A DNA stretch of 64,000 nucleotides. Source: Phytophthora hibernalis. Its lineage: Eukaryota > Oomycota > Peronosporomycetes > Peronosporales > Peronosporaceae. Below, piece by piece: positions 22,301 to 33,451 of this stretch. A program made the position numbers and the translations under genes. The stretch spans positions 682,001 to 746,000 of the forward strand of contig JAAKBF010000168.1 of the NCBI GenBank assembly GCA_012656075.1, read 5' to 3'. Under the pieces are notes generated by a model that was not told the DNA's origin, did not search any database, and saw only the letters and a list, made by a program, of their open reading frames with translations. Every line of letters begins with the position of its first letter. Positions within the stretch are counted from its first letter, which is position 1.

Positions 22301-24814
22301 CTTTGATCCTGAAACGGGTGGGTACGTCGCCACAAGGGCCCCTCCACGAGCTGCTGCAGCTCGCCCTGTTAGTCGGTCATTATCAACAGAACTACAATCA
22401 CCACGAGCGTTGGACCAGGCGGTCGCTAAAAGTAGTGAACGCGAATACTACGCTCCATCGGAAACGCTTGCAGGGGCTACTGCCATTACTACAGTTCTAA
22501 GCAAAGGCGAAGACGTCGGAGGTGAAGTCGCTGACATTATCGTGGACAAGATTAGCTCCCTCGAAGGCGAGCTAGCGGCGTTGAAGCTGCTAATTCGCAA
22601 TCGAAAAGGAAGTGGGGGTAATAGCAGTCTGGGGTATAAGCCGCGAGCCATCCATATCTCTGCAAGAGCAAGTATCCGCAAGGAGAGCATTTTTGATAAC
22701 GACAGCAGTGACGAAGACAGGGCAAAGCCGAGTGATCCATACGCTTCCTCGATTCAGCCAGCACCGAAACGTGAAGGCAAACGGAGACCTGGCAGTAAAA
22801 GAAACCCAAGAAGCGGAAAGACTCATTTGCTGATCTGTTCGAGGACAGTCCTAACGAAAAGGAGACATTTGGTGGTGCAACTAGCTACGAAGCGCTTTTC
22901 AGGCGGGGCCCAAAACTACAGGTGCTAGCAAAGAAGACAGCGACGATGAGGAACCTACACCGAAACCGAATAAGACAAGAGCCGCAAGATCGAGACGTCG
23001 ATCAAGTCGCAAAAAGATTGATCAAATGGCGACCAAGGATGATTCCGGGAGCGAACCAGAATTTGGATCTCTTAAAGGGCGCCGTGGTAAACAATCATTC
23101 CGGCGCAAGACGAACGATGGATCGAGCGACATGGTTGTTGACTTCCCCAGGAAGTCAGAAAATCAGCTGGTTTCTCCACCAGTGGTCGATATTGTACCTG
23201 TAGCGAAACCTATGAAAAGGAAATCGGAGGAGGAGGATCATATTGATGCTTTGTTCGACTCCTCCGATGATCGTGACGTGGCCAAACTTTATGGCGGAGA
23301 TGACTCTCGCGAAAGTGAAGACAAGAATTTGGTGCTGGAGTCTCACACTGACCAGTTACCGAAGGACAAAAGTGTTCCATTCACTCATCCGTCTTCCACA
23401 TCATTAACCCCTCTAAGGGACGAAGAAGTTAGTGGCAACTCGTTTACTGTCGTGACTAGCACACAACCTGTGGAACATGTTGGCACTCACAGTAATTACT
23501 TGGATTCACAAATCCTGGACGATGCCGACGAAGATGAAGACTTCTCGATTAACTGGACAAAGATGAAGAAAACCAAATCTCGAAGACACAAATCTCGCAG
23601 AAACCCCTCTCCTGTAACGAAATCTACCGATGAAAGCGTTACTCTCGATGACTCGATAGAAGATCTTCTTTTGGACCCAAGTTTGCTGAGCGTTGATCAT
23701 GGAGAGGCACACTTGGCAGACATTCACGGCGATCAAGGTGCAGATCCTAGCACTGCTTCATCGAACTGGATGCCGGTCAGCGCATTGGGGGCGAAACTAT
23801 AGATCTTAGCCGAACGGGGGCGAAGATTTGAAGTATGTTCTTCAACCGGTGCCTGAGACTAAATCTGTGGAGCCAACCGTCGAAAGTGAACTTCCTGGCG
23901 GAACCAAGCATGACGATGATCAAGATACCACATCAGCTCCTGTCATGATTGACTACCATGAGCCGATTGAAGAGTTATCAGCTAGTGCACGCGCCTTGAG
24001 TGAGAGAGATGATACCTCCGACGACGACCAAGTGCTTCCAAAGAGAAACATGATGAAGGTGCATTCTGATTCAGCAAAAGCAGATTCGCCGAAAAAATCG
24101 GATGCAGCCTTTGACATTTTTGACAGGGCCAGTGGCGTGGATTTCTTATCCGCAACTCTGCCTGTAGGCCTGACAACCTTCAGTCATGCTGATGAACGTG
24201 CTGACGGTGAGGACGAAAACGAAGAATCGCTCTCTGCTGATGAAGAGGCATTCAGCTTCGAGATCAAGGCTTCCAAGAAACGAGCCTCTAGACTTGATGT
24301 AGCTGCGGAAAGTAAAGAGCCCTCTACCTCGTTACCTACATCTTCAGTGGATGACAACATCGAGATTGGCAAATATTCAACGTCTTCGGTAGCATCTTCA
24401 CGCACTCCTTCTGTAGATGGCAGTATTGAGGACCTGGAGGAAGCTCTGCTAGACGGCGAATCGGTGTTTGGGAAAGAAGAAGCTCAAGCTTTCGACTCAG
24501 ACTGGAATCAAATGCAGGCGAAGGAAAAGGAACGCAAGAAGCGACTGCAAGCAAAACAGCGCCAGGCACAACGAGACAAAGTACTACGGAAACAAGGTGC
24601 GTCATCTAGATCGCTGACTGGTAGCTCTGCAGCAACTGGTTTGACCAAAAGCAAGTCCAAGAGCGGCAAGAAGAAAAAAGACAAGGACGACACTGCATCT
24701 TCATCTTCACATCACAAGAAGAGCGGGTCATCACGAAAGCACCGACATCGCGAGAAAGGAGATGGAGACAGCGCGGCTCCATCGGAGCCTCCGCGTTCAT
24801 TAACAGAACTATGA
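19337..24814 (+). CDS. Giant FYVE-domain protein with long acidic disordered region (about eight frame breaks)
   Basis: Exon 1 encodes MNDPFFDE; intron 19,361-19,449 is clear (GTAGGC...CTGCAG). After a Ser/Thr/Pro-rich lead the FYVE finger is complete (WESD, RRKHHCRNCGRV, RVC; about 19,730-19,910). FYVE fingers bind phosphatidylinositol 3-phosphate on endosomes. The remaining roughly 1,600 residues are disordered, Asp/Ser/Lys-rich, and hold a two-fold 34-residue repeat (GYFSDQF/GYFSEQF..., from about 20,440 and 20,596). Acidic motifs recur (LFEDSSDD, LFESP, LFEDSPN, LFDSSDD, IFDNDSSDED), and a Lys-rich coiled coil sits near the end (MQAKEKERKKRLQ). The frame moves at about 19,690, 20,215, 20,355, 21,060, 22,800, 22,910 and twice near 23,800. 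Stitched together the coding frames contain no nonsense mutation, which favours sequencing error over decay. No homologue with a known role comes to mind beyond the FYVE finger. Confidence 0.8.
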
Positions 24815-24912
24815 TTGATCATTATGGGCGATCGAACCTTTGCAAGGTACTCAACAAGAAATTTACAATATAGATATAGGCGTACACCCTTCAGCCCAGT
24901 CTGGGTAGAATG

Positions 24913-27638
24913 TTAGTAGGCGCAATGCGAGTCAAAATGCTTCGTGCGCTGGAGAGGTTTTTGGTGCAACGCAAGAAGCCACAGTCGGTGAACTGCCGGG
25001 ATAATATCCTCGACTGCAACGCGATCGCCAGGATTGGCAGCCCAGCCAGCCTCAAGAATTTCGGCGCAAGCCTTCGGAATGGCAGAAACAAGTGGGGGTC
25101 TCTCGCCGTTTGTCACCAATCGATACACTTCGAGGTGGGTCTTGGACTCCCATGGACTGCGTGCAGGCACCATGATCTGCCACAGCGTAATCATCAAGCT
25201 GTAAACGTCTACAGCTGTGCCGTAGCGAGCCGTCTTGCCTCCCTCGATCATCTCCGGGGCCATGTAGTCCACCGTGCCTGCAATCGTCATGGTGCCATCT
25301 GTCCTTGGTCGCAGCAAGTTGGCTTCACCGAAATCAGCGAGCTTGATCAAAAAGTCCTGACCTACCAGAAAGTTGTCGGTTTTGATGTCACGATGCAGCA
25401 GTGGAGGCGAGAAACTGTGCAGGTAGGCAACTGCACGACAAGCATCCAGCCATGCCTTGAGCTTAGCTGAGAGGGTCCAAATTTCAGGGTTTCACGCAGA
25501 GTCACGTCCAATGCACCATACTCGCAAAACTCAAAGATGAGCGAAATGGACGGCGGCACCACACACAGACCATAGAAGCGAACGACATTCGGGTGTGATA
25601 ACTGCACATTCAGCGCCGTCTCGCGCGAAAATCGCGTCACTTCATCGTTCGTCACCTGCACATCGGTGTAAATCTTGAGCGCGATAGGTACAGGCGTGCT
25701 CCTGCGCAACGTTCCGCGCATCACAATGGACGTGGCTCCTTGCGCAACAATACAGTCCAGTGCCAGAGCAGAGAAATCCACCACGTTATGCCGGTGTTCC
25801 TCGATCATGTGATGCACGTCGTATACCGACGTACGCGTGGAAAAATTAGTGATCATGCCGCGCTCCGAAAGCAAGTTCACGTAACGACGCATTGCGCTTG
25901 AAGACGTTGGCCTACCTGACGCACCGTCATCGATAGCCAGCCAGTATCGAGTGTCGGCACGCAACGAAAGTAGGACGGCCACGACGATAAGTGAGTCTAA
26001 CCCCGTGACAATGCAGTGCACAATAGGCAATGTGGTGGTCGCATCCATTTGAGCAAGTCCCATGACGGAGCTCGTGATGTTTGCTATCGACGTGACGACA
26101 GCGGCGACGAAGAAAAGTCGAACGTGGCCCGGGCGTGGAAAGCGAACTTGGCCCAGATGTAAAATATAAGTAGCAGAAAGTGTATAACCATCGCGATACC
26201 GTCCGCAATGTCGTGACCAACCTTGTACAGCGTCATATTGCATATCACAAGGATAACGCACACACCTCCAGAGTAACAGATCGCACGTAGCACTGCTTCT
26301 TGGGAGACACTGCGCTGGATCATAAGCATTGGCAGCAGCTGCAATACCCACACGGACGGCATCGTAACCAGACTGCACGGATAACTGGGATCGTCCTTCA
26401 GTGTCAGGGCGACGTACGTCTTGTCGCTATCGCTACGATAAGCTTGAAAACTGACGAAGTAAAGCACCAACCCAATTGCCGACAATGCAGCCATCGTGTA
26501 CCAAATCGCTTCGTAACACGGAAGCATAAATGCAGACTCTGTCATCAAGAACAGAACAAATATGAAGGTTAGTCAGACAATGCTCTTACAACTGTGACAG
26601 CAACGACCCGAAACGTACTCAAGTTCGAACTGATGCTGCATGGGGCACTACGCAGCACACGTTTGCGACTGCGACTGCACAGCATACCGATCCAAAGTGA
26701 CACAATCAGAAACACGAAGTTGTTCATGGTCGGGATCAGCACTCCAGCCAGATACGCCGTCGACGCAGAGTAGCTCTCCATGCTCCCAGGCACCGAACAC
26801 CGTGCCACCATGTGAACCTTATCAGGCGCCGCATTTGACAGCAGAGCAGCGATACCCACCGCTACAAGCACACCCATCACTGCCAGCAGCAGTGTGGCTT
26901 TCAGACCCAGCGAGTCCCAATTCGGCACCATTCTCTTCCACAGCGCCAAGAATCTCTGTTTCGGGCGCCAATGCCAATGTCGGCTCTGGCACTTGAAGCC
27001 TTTCCGGAGTCGGAAAACCCATCTAGCTCCACGGTCCGCCGGCTCCATGGGCGGGATCCCGTCCAGGAAGCTGCTGCAGGACCTGTTCTCACTGGGTGCG
27101 TTCTGCATCGGGTCACCGTCGAACGACACGTTGCGTCCTGACGCATTGGTTGAACTCGTGACGCGACTGCCGTGTCCGTCCGTCTTCTGCTCCAGCACCG
27201 AGTGCAGGATGGAAGATCCTGCTTGTTGCAGTCCTGGCCTGTGTCCTGTGTCCTGTGTCTGTTGCACGTCTGTGTCAATAAGGATGGAGGCCTCTCTTGT
27301 GGGCATAATATTGGCTGGATTGGTGAAGACACTGGCCCCTGGCATGGGGAACAGGTCACTGATAGAGTCCAGACGTCGGCGATTGGGTCGATCGTCTCCT
27401 CCTTCACTGCGGGTTCCGTCCCCATCACTACGGGTCGAGGGTGTGGGCGGGTACAGACGACGCAACGAATGCAGCGACTGTGGAGCTCGGTACGTCCCCG
27501 GAGACCTCGCAACGGGCCACCGTCGCTGTGGGTGCTGCGTAGGAGACCTGGGGACAACTGGCCGTCGCTCTCTAGCAGCACGAAGCTCGAGATCGGAGAC
27601 GTAGAGACGCCATCGCGACGTCCTGGAGAAGACGCCAT
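24913..27638 (-). CDS. Multi-pass membrane TKL-type protein kinase (two or three frame breaks)
   Basis: About 890 residues. The N-terminal 200 or so are Ser/Arg-rich and cytosolic-looking. About eight hydrophobic spans follow, two before and six after a 49-nt intron (26,547-26,595, with a CTGACTAAC branch-point-like word). A linker then leads to a C-terminal kinase. Kinase landmarks are all intact: glycine loop GATSIVMRG, IALKIY with the ATP Lys, HRDIKTDNFL, DFGEANLL and APEMIEGG. HRDIKTDN and the overall pattern are those of tyrosine-kinase-like (TKL) kinases, which are expanded in oomycetes; proteins joining GPCR-like seven-TM regions to kinases (GPCR bigrams) are known there. A frame break near 25,455 (PSQLS|AKLKAWLDACRA) separates the two kinase halves and another lies near 27,470. 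The ATG at 27,638 is the first in frame. The 3' end faces that of the FYVE gene, about 100 bp away. Confidence 0.88.
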
Positions 27639-28066
27639 AATTTGGTTAATGGAGACTTTTATGCTGGTCAAAACATTTGTGTGTAACGGACTTTTGTGAA
27701 AAGAGCTGGGAGAAGTGCGGACTTTAGAGAAGGGGTGATGTAGCAGAGATTGTGTCCCACACGATGTGTTGAGACAGTGGGAGTCTGTAATAGTTGATAT
27801 CTGATATTTGGTTTTAAAGAAAGAGTTGTAAGGGAAGTACTTGTCGTATTGAAGTCCAATAGCTTAATATCATGATTTAGAGGGAGAGCTGTTCGACGCA
27901 TCACAAACTGGCCATCTTTCAAATAGATCAACGCAAAATAATGGATACCTTTGTGCCAAAAATTGATTGCAAAATACACAAGCAAAAGCAGTGAAAACGT
28001 ACAGCAGCCCAACGAGGTAGCCGGCGGCTACTCAACACTGAGTCAACAGCCCGGCTACTAGTCGCA
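27639..28066. other. Intergenic, nothing recognised
   Basis: Between the TKL kinase start and the 3' end of Myb/SANT copy A. AT-rich, no recognisable frame. A minus-strand open stretch (28,012-27,668) has hydrophobic runs but no homology I can name and no intact partner copy. Confidence 0.4.
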
Positions 28067-29533
28067 CTAGTTTTCGTTCCCTTGGTTGTGCTCACTGATG
28101 AGCATCACGACATACGCCGTGGCAGTTTTCAGGAACATGTTGAGATTGTCGTGCAGTTCTTGCGTCAAAACGGCCGGTGCAGCAGCAGCAGCAGGGACTC
28201 CAGTAGTAGTCTCGGTTTCCCCTGCAGTCGTTGCAGGTTCCGGATCATTCGTGGTAGGCAATTGCACCGATTTATTGATCATCACTGGAAGACAGGGAGT
28301 TGTGGGCTGCCACGGTTGCCTGCGGGATAAGTTGCGACTTGTTTTCCAAGTCCGTCGCTCGTGATTGGTGATGCAGCGTCCCCGTCGCGAGGAAGTCCTT
28401 CATGTTGGCAGGTTCGACTCCGTTACCCGCGGTGTCTCCTGAAAGCGGTATATCAAGAAGGTCAGGTATTAATTTGTAATTCGGTTTAATACTACGTAGT
28501 AGTAGGACTTACCACTGATCAGGCTACACACCTCAACATGCGGAAAACCACCTTGGTTCTTCAGTCTTTGTAGTTCCAGCGAACAGGTTGGGTGCTCTTG
28601 TATGAGCTGGTCCCAGTCCTTTTCGCATTTTGGGGCCGCCTCGAGTGCACCTGAGAACCCTGTCGTACGCTTGAATCGGTCGTAAGATAGCATCAGCTGT
28701 ACGTACTTCGCCTTGACTTGCTCTGTATAACATCCAAAAGTACATCATACAACAAACATCAGAAATCACACGTATTCGCGCACGGCAATTCGCCAGCCCA
28801 CGTACTCTTGTCGACTGTTCTCTTGCCGTGCTTGTGAAGGTCATTCGTTACTTCGAGCCACGTATCAGGCAGAATACCTTCGTCGTAGGAAAATCTCTCA
28901 CTGTTGTGCTTTGTTCTCCAGTACAGAAACAGCAGCAGCTTTTCTTCGTCATCACTCCAGTTCATAGCTCCATGATCAATCTCAATACAAGCCCTTTTGG
29001 CTTCCGGCAGCTCATCATCTGCTCGATCTGGTGGTCTCTTCGTAGTGGCTTGAGCCACCATAGTCAATTCTTCTTTTCCCAGGGAAATGTGACGGCAAAT
29101 TTCAGCGTGGACGAAGCCTTTAGAGTCTTTGAATTTATGTAGACGCGGAGCCTGCTCGGGCAGCTCGCGGATGACTCTGTCCCAGTCTTGGTCACTGAGC
29201 GAGCGCTCTCCACCAACGTCCTTGAATAACTCGTAGTCCATCATAAGTCGAGAACACTTGGACTTGAGCTGGTCTGCTTTATCACAAATTCAGTCAAAAA
29301 TAATGAAAAGTTTGATGTTTGTTTCCCTAACGGTTGGATGGTATCGGATACATACCGACGTTGAAGGTGCTGGAACAACGGCGGTTAATCTCCTCGGCGA
29401 TATTTTTCCAACCTTTGGGTTTGACGCCGCGATCCGTTCGCAGCTCTTGATCTTGGCGCGCTTTCTCGAAAAGCTCTAGCAGAACCTTCTCCTCGGCCAT
29501 TCCCCACACTGCTCGTTGACTCGAAGCCTGCAT
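28067..29533 (-). CDS. Myb/SANT-like DNA-binding protein, tandem copy A
   Basis: Four exons. Each half carries a module of the Myb_DNA-bind_3 type: a WxxxEE helix start, GWKNIAEEIN, then DQLKSKCSRLMMDYELFK, then DWDRVI. The first module is split by an intron after FNV (about 29,280-29,354). The second starts at MNWSDDEEKLLLFL, and its partner exon carries EQVKAKYVQLMLSYDRFK. The last exon encodes a low-complexity linker and a conserved end (LTQELHDNLNMFLKTATAY). A one-base slip near 28,280 separates linker from end. Such modules occur in plant and fungal regulators and in Myb-like proteins of Harbinger transposons. Copy B has the same exon order and the same C-terminal block, so the pair arose by tandem duplication. 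Nuclear DNA binding is the likely role; targets are unknown. Confidence 0.75.
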
Positions 29534-30089
29534 CGTTTTTCGTTTTCTATGACCGACGTTGAGAAGCTACAGTTAGGCTATTTGATAGTTCCAGAAAACT
29601 CTTTATTTCATTTTGATTATTTGAGATAATTTCTTAACGGCTCGCTTTCGTCATGAGCTAATCGTCACCGGACACCCTTAGTTGACTGGACTTTCGATTT
29701 GATACTGAAAGTTGCTGAAGAATATGAATACATTCATAAATAGCTTCACCACGTTTGAGACCGAAACAGCGAGAACGTTGAAAGAGAATCAATCAACTGA
29801 AACGACAAAGGTGAGACGCAGCTTAGCGAAGCGATAAAGAGGCTTACGTCTCTTGTATCCAACTCTGACTAAGCATACCAGTGGTAAGTTACCACTAATA
29901 GTGTCCGTAACTTCTGCGGTAAATACTACAGTATGCCATGGAGGATACCGTTGAAAATAGACCCGTCATGTGCAAGACATTATTTCAGAGCAAACAGCAA
30001 AACGACTACACTTGAAGTGCCTCTCACCAGCGGTGAGTCACCACGTACGTACTTGGTCGTGACGATCCAGATGGGTAGCTACCATCGTG
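29534..30089. other. Spacer between the two Myb/SANT copies
   Basis: 556 bp without a recognisable frame, promoter consensus or terminal repeat. It must contain the promoter of copy A and the 3' end of copy B. Confidence 0.5.
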
Positions 30090-31550
30090 CTACATCCCGT
30101 CGCCTTGGTTGTGGTCGTTAATGAGCATCACGAGATACGCCGTGGCTGTCTTCAGAAACATGTTGAGGTTATCGTGGAGCTCTTGAGTGAAGACGGCGGG
30201 ATGCCCGGCAGTGGCGGCAACCCCTGGCCCTGACCCGGTTTGACCTGCAGCGGAATGACCATTCGCAGCAGCTTGCATTGAAGTCGCCATGTTGGCGGTT
30301 GCTGGCAATAGGTAGGAAAGAGCGCTGGCTGACAGGGACGCTTGGGCACTTGCAATAGCGTTGGCAGAGGTCTGAGCTGGACTAGGAGCCCTCGCAGGCT
30401 TCCGAATCTCCAGCGCCCCAGTAGCTAAGAACTCGCTTACACTCACCGGGCCCATTCCACTGGGTTGAGCGTCTCCTGCATTGCATCACAAATTCACATC
30501 GGTTAGTAGTGCAAAATGATCGCAGTCAACCTCACAAGATAACTACAATCGTACCCTTGATGAGGCTGCACACCTCGACGTGCGGGAATCCACCCTGCTC
30601 TTGGAGCTTCTGAAGCTGCTGATAAAACCGCGGGCGTTCACGAATGAGACGTTCCCAGTCCATTTCATCCTTGGGGGTGAGTCAGCACCGCCCGAGTAGC
30701 CCGTCACGGCCTTGAACTGGGCATAGCGTTGAATCAGCTCCACGTACTTCTCCTTGACTTCCTCTGCGACATCAAACTATCATCAGCAACCAATCCAATC
30801 ACCAAATTCACTACAGCACCTACTCTCCGTGAAGTGCGTGAAGCAGTGCTGATTGAGCTCGGACAGCACGTCCTGCCACCCCTGCGAGATCAACTCTTCG
30901 TCGCCGGACGCCTCGCGGTTGTCCTTCGCCCTCCAGCACAGAAACAGCAGGAGTTTCTCCTTGCGGATGCTCCACCCGCCGTCATCTACCGGCAACTCCA
31001 TACACTGCTTCTTGATCGTCGGCTCTTCAGCAGGCGATAGACTCGACCGTTTCGTGGAATTCCGAGGTCGGCCCCGGGGTCTCCCCAACGGTGCTCTCGT
31101 CGACTTTTCTTGAGTCGCAGCTATGCGACGGCAAACGTCAACGTAGGGAAGCCGCTGTCCTTGAATTGACGAAGTCTGGACGCGTTCTCGGGCCTCGCAG
31201 TGATCAGCGTGTCCCAGTCTTGGGGCGTCAAGGAGCTTTCCCCGCCCACCTCCGTGAACAGCTCGTAGTCCGCCATCGTGCGTGAATACTTGGACTTGAT
31301 CTGGTCTGCATTATGTCATAAAAAATAAATAAATGTGTTTTTATCCAACTGTATTTAATGACGCACCGACCACGAACTCGCAGCCGCAAAGGCGGTTGAG
31401 CTCCACGACGAGGTTGGTCCATGCGGTGGGGTTCACTCCCTTCCCTTTACACTGCGCTGGGTCCTCTCGCGCCTTCTCAAACAGCTCCAGCAGCGCCTGC
31501 TCCTCCGTGGGCCCCCAACTCGCGCGCGACATTCTTTTCTTCGCGCTCAT
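30090..31550 (-). CDS. Myb/SANT-like DNA-binding protein, tandem copy B
   Basis: Same four-exon architecture as copy A. Module 1 begins ASWGPTEEQALLELFEKARE and continues after an intron as KSKYSRTMADYELFTEVGG. Module 2 begins GGWSIRKEKLLLFLCWR and continues in the next exon as EVKEKYVELIQRYAQFKAVTG. A Gly/Arg-rich linker (GRPRGRPRN) resembling an AT-hook joins the modules and is absent from copy A. The last exon ends in FTQELHDNLNMFLKTATAYL, nearly identical to copy A. One slip near 30,670 (SPP|KDEMDWERLI) breaks module 2. The start at 31,550 is 124 bp from the divergent TatD gene. Confidence 0.75.
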
Positions 31551-31674
31551 TTTTATTCTTCAACCGGGAGGATATCAATTAAGCATTTGGATGGGTCGGA
31601 CTTATGACGTTACATAGGTCCGTAAAAAATATAGAAAGTTTTTAGACGTGCTCTCGTCCAGTCGTTGTTGCTTC

Positions 31675-32591
31675 ATGACGTCTCCACTGGTCGATGCACA
31701 CTGCCATCTGCATGACGAGAGACTGTGGTCTGTTGGATCTGTATCAAGCCGTCGCACGTTCGAAGGCGTGCTCTGTAGGGCCCGCAATGCTGGTGTGAAT
31801 CACGCCGTGTCCTGTGCCACCCACGAGCAGGACTGGAGGATCCTAGAGCGACTTATGGAGCTGCAAGAACAGGATAATTCGTTGCAGATTGTACCGGCTT
31901 TTGGGGTACATCCGTGGTGGGCTCAGGAGCTATCGGAAAGTCTGAAGGAGACGTTGCTGCGACACCCCAGAGCAAGTGTATGTGCGACTAGATAAATCTG
32001 ATAACTTCAACTTGAAGTTGCCTTGACCATGGACTCAAGAAAAAAATGTCTTTAATTTTAGGTGGGGAGATTGGATTGTGTAAGAGCGCTCGAGGACGGC
32101 AGGTGCCTGTGGACGTTCAGTTGGAGGCATTTCGAGCTCAATTGGAGCTCGCTGCGGAGCTGGAACGAACCTGTGTGCTGCATTGTGTGGGCTACTACGG
32201 CAAGTTGCTGGAGATTCTGCTGGGTGTGAACCGTTCAGGACGGCGACTGCCTCCTGTTCTCGTCTTTCATTCATATAGCGGCCCGCCGGATATGATGAGG
32301 GCGTTTCTGGCGCTACGAGGCACAAAGGTTTTCTTCTCGCTGAATGCCAAGCAATTGACGGACCCGCGGATGAAAAAGGCTGCAGCTTCTTGCAAGGAGC
32401 TTCCGGTGGGGGCTTTGCTGCTGGAAACAGACGCACCAGACCAAGCTCCTTCTCGAGAGGATGCTGCAAAAGTGTTCGAAGGCCAGGAAGGTGATGGTCT
32501 CCCTCTGCTGCTGCAAGAAGACACGGGTATCAACGAACCTGCAATGGTGAAACTAACGCTGCAGAGAGCAGCAGAGATCCGAGGGCAGTAG
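31675..32591 (+). CDS. TatD-family metal-dependent DNase
   Basis: Amidohydrolase-fold nuclease that removes 3' ends of DNA and is implicated in DNA repair and apoptosis-like degradation. All metal ligands are visible: DAHCHLH at the N-terminus, GEIGL with the bridging Glu, LHCVG, FHSYSG and LETDAP. Intron 31,978-32,061 splits S|VGEIGL with exact GT-AG ends. About 277 residues, close to the family's 260-300. No frame break. The only odd point is a short C-terminus after the ETD box, still within range. The ATG at 31,675 directly precedes TSPLVDAHCH, the usual position of the HxH motif. Confidence 0.93.
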
Positions 32592-32733
32592 TCGATGAGC
32601 TGGCAGCAGCAGTGTACCAAAACTTCAAGGTTGCATTCGGCCTTGATAATCCGAAGAAAAAGTGAAGGTACATTTTGCTAAGAAGCTCTACACAACGATG
32701 GAGGGTCGAGATCACTGTGCTATTCACGCTTTC

Positions 32734-33299
32734 CTAGATCGCAGCATAGTCCATGTCGCTGTACAAAAGCGACTGCAGCATTGGGTCTGCAATGTCTGTG
32801 CCCACAACAAAGCACAATGAGTTAGCCTTCCAATCGTGAGTCGCACATTAGAAGTGGAGCGCACCTTCACTGTATTCGTACTGAGCTGTAGAAAATCGCC
32901 CTTTGACCTTGGCAATGAGAAGAACGACGATCGTAGCTCCACCGACAAGAAGAGCCGTGGCTTCAACAGCGACCAATGCTCCTCCATAGGGCACTGCGGT
33001 TGTGAGACTTCTACCACGGTGCTTTGGCTTCATAGCTTCGAGTGACCTCGAACCTCGCGATTCTTCACTCACCACAACCTTCTCGCTTTCTAGCGACGCA
33101 GGCGCTACAATCTCATCCAGAAGTGTCGTTACATTCTCGTCCGGGACACCCTCGAATGCCTCTGCGAGCTTGATAGTGCCGATATCGCCATCTCTAGTCT
33201 GAGTATTCGACTGCAGTGCCGACACGAATGTCACCACACCAAGAAGCAGTGCGAACACTACCCCCTGGACGTTCCTCCCAGTCGTCGTTGCCGACCCAT
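32734..33299 (-). CDS. Small secreted or type I membrane protein, unrecognised
   Basis: Starts MGRQRRLGGTSRG and, after adding one G in the run at 33,261-33,265, continues into a signal-peptide-like hydrophobic core (VVFALLLGVVTFVSA). An acidic lumenal stretch follows, then a basic segment (PKHRGRSL), a second hydrophobic span (VEATALLVGGATIVVLLIA) and a short tail. Intron 32,796-32,864 joins YSE to DIADPMLQSLL, which ends at the stop 32,734-32,736. Arginine-rich words after the signal do not form RXLR followed by EER, so I do not call it an effector. The alternative start at 33,330 (in frame without the repair) gives a poorer signal peptide. Divergent from the AAAP transporter at 152 bp. Confidence 0.6.
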
Positions 33300-33451
33300 G
33301 ATATATACCGATCTGAGCCCGACACCGCAAAAGTCAAGAGACATCGATGGACGGACGCCAATGAAGATCACAAGATCCGCATCGAAGAGACGCAGCATTG
33401 CTGGTCATCGCTCGTTCATAGTTTGATGCAACTTCTAGCTGCTTGATCTGT

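Noticed and set aside
19337..24814. Several separate genes across the FYVE region
   Set aside because: Each open stretch lacks its own start context, composition is uniform, and joining frames restores one continuous disordered protein.
28400..28425. tRNA T-loop-like GGTTCGACTCC
   Set aside because: It lies in a Myb/SANT exon and no acceptor or anticodon arm can be folded around it.
32734..33299. RXLR effector
   Set aside because: A signal peptide is present, but the Arg-rich words (SRGSRSL, HRGRSL) are not RXLR with a following EER, and a C-terminal membrane span argues against a translocated effector.
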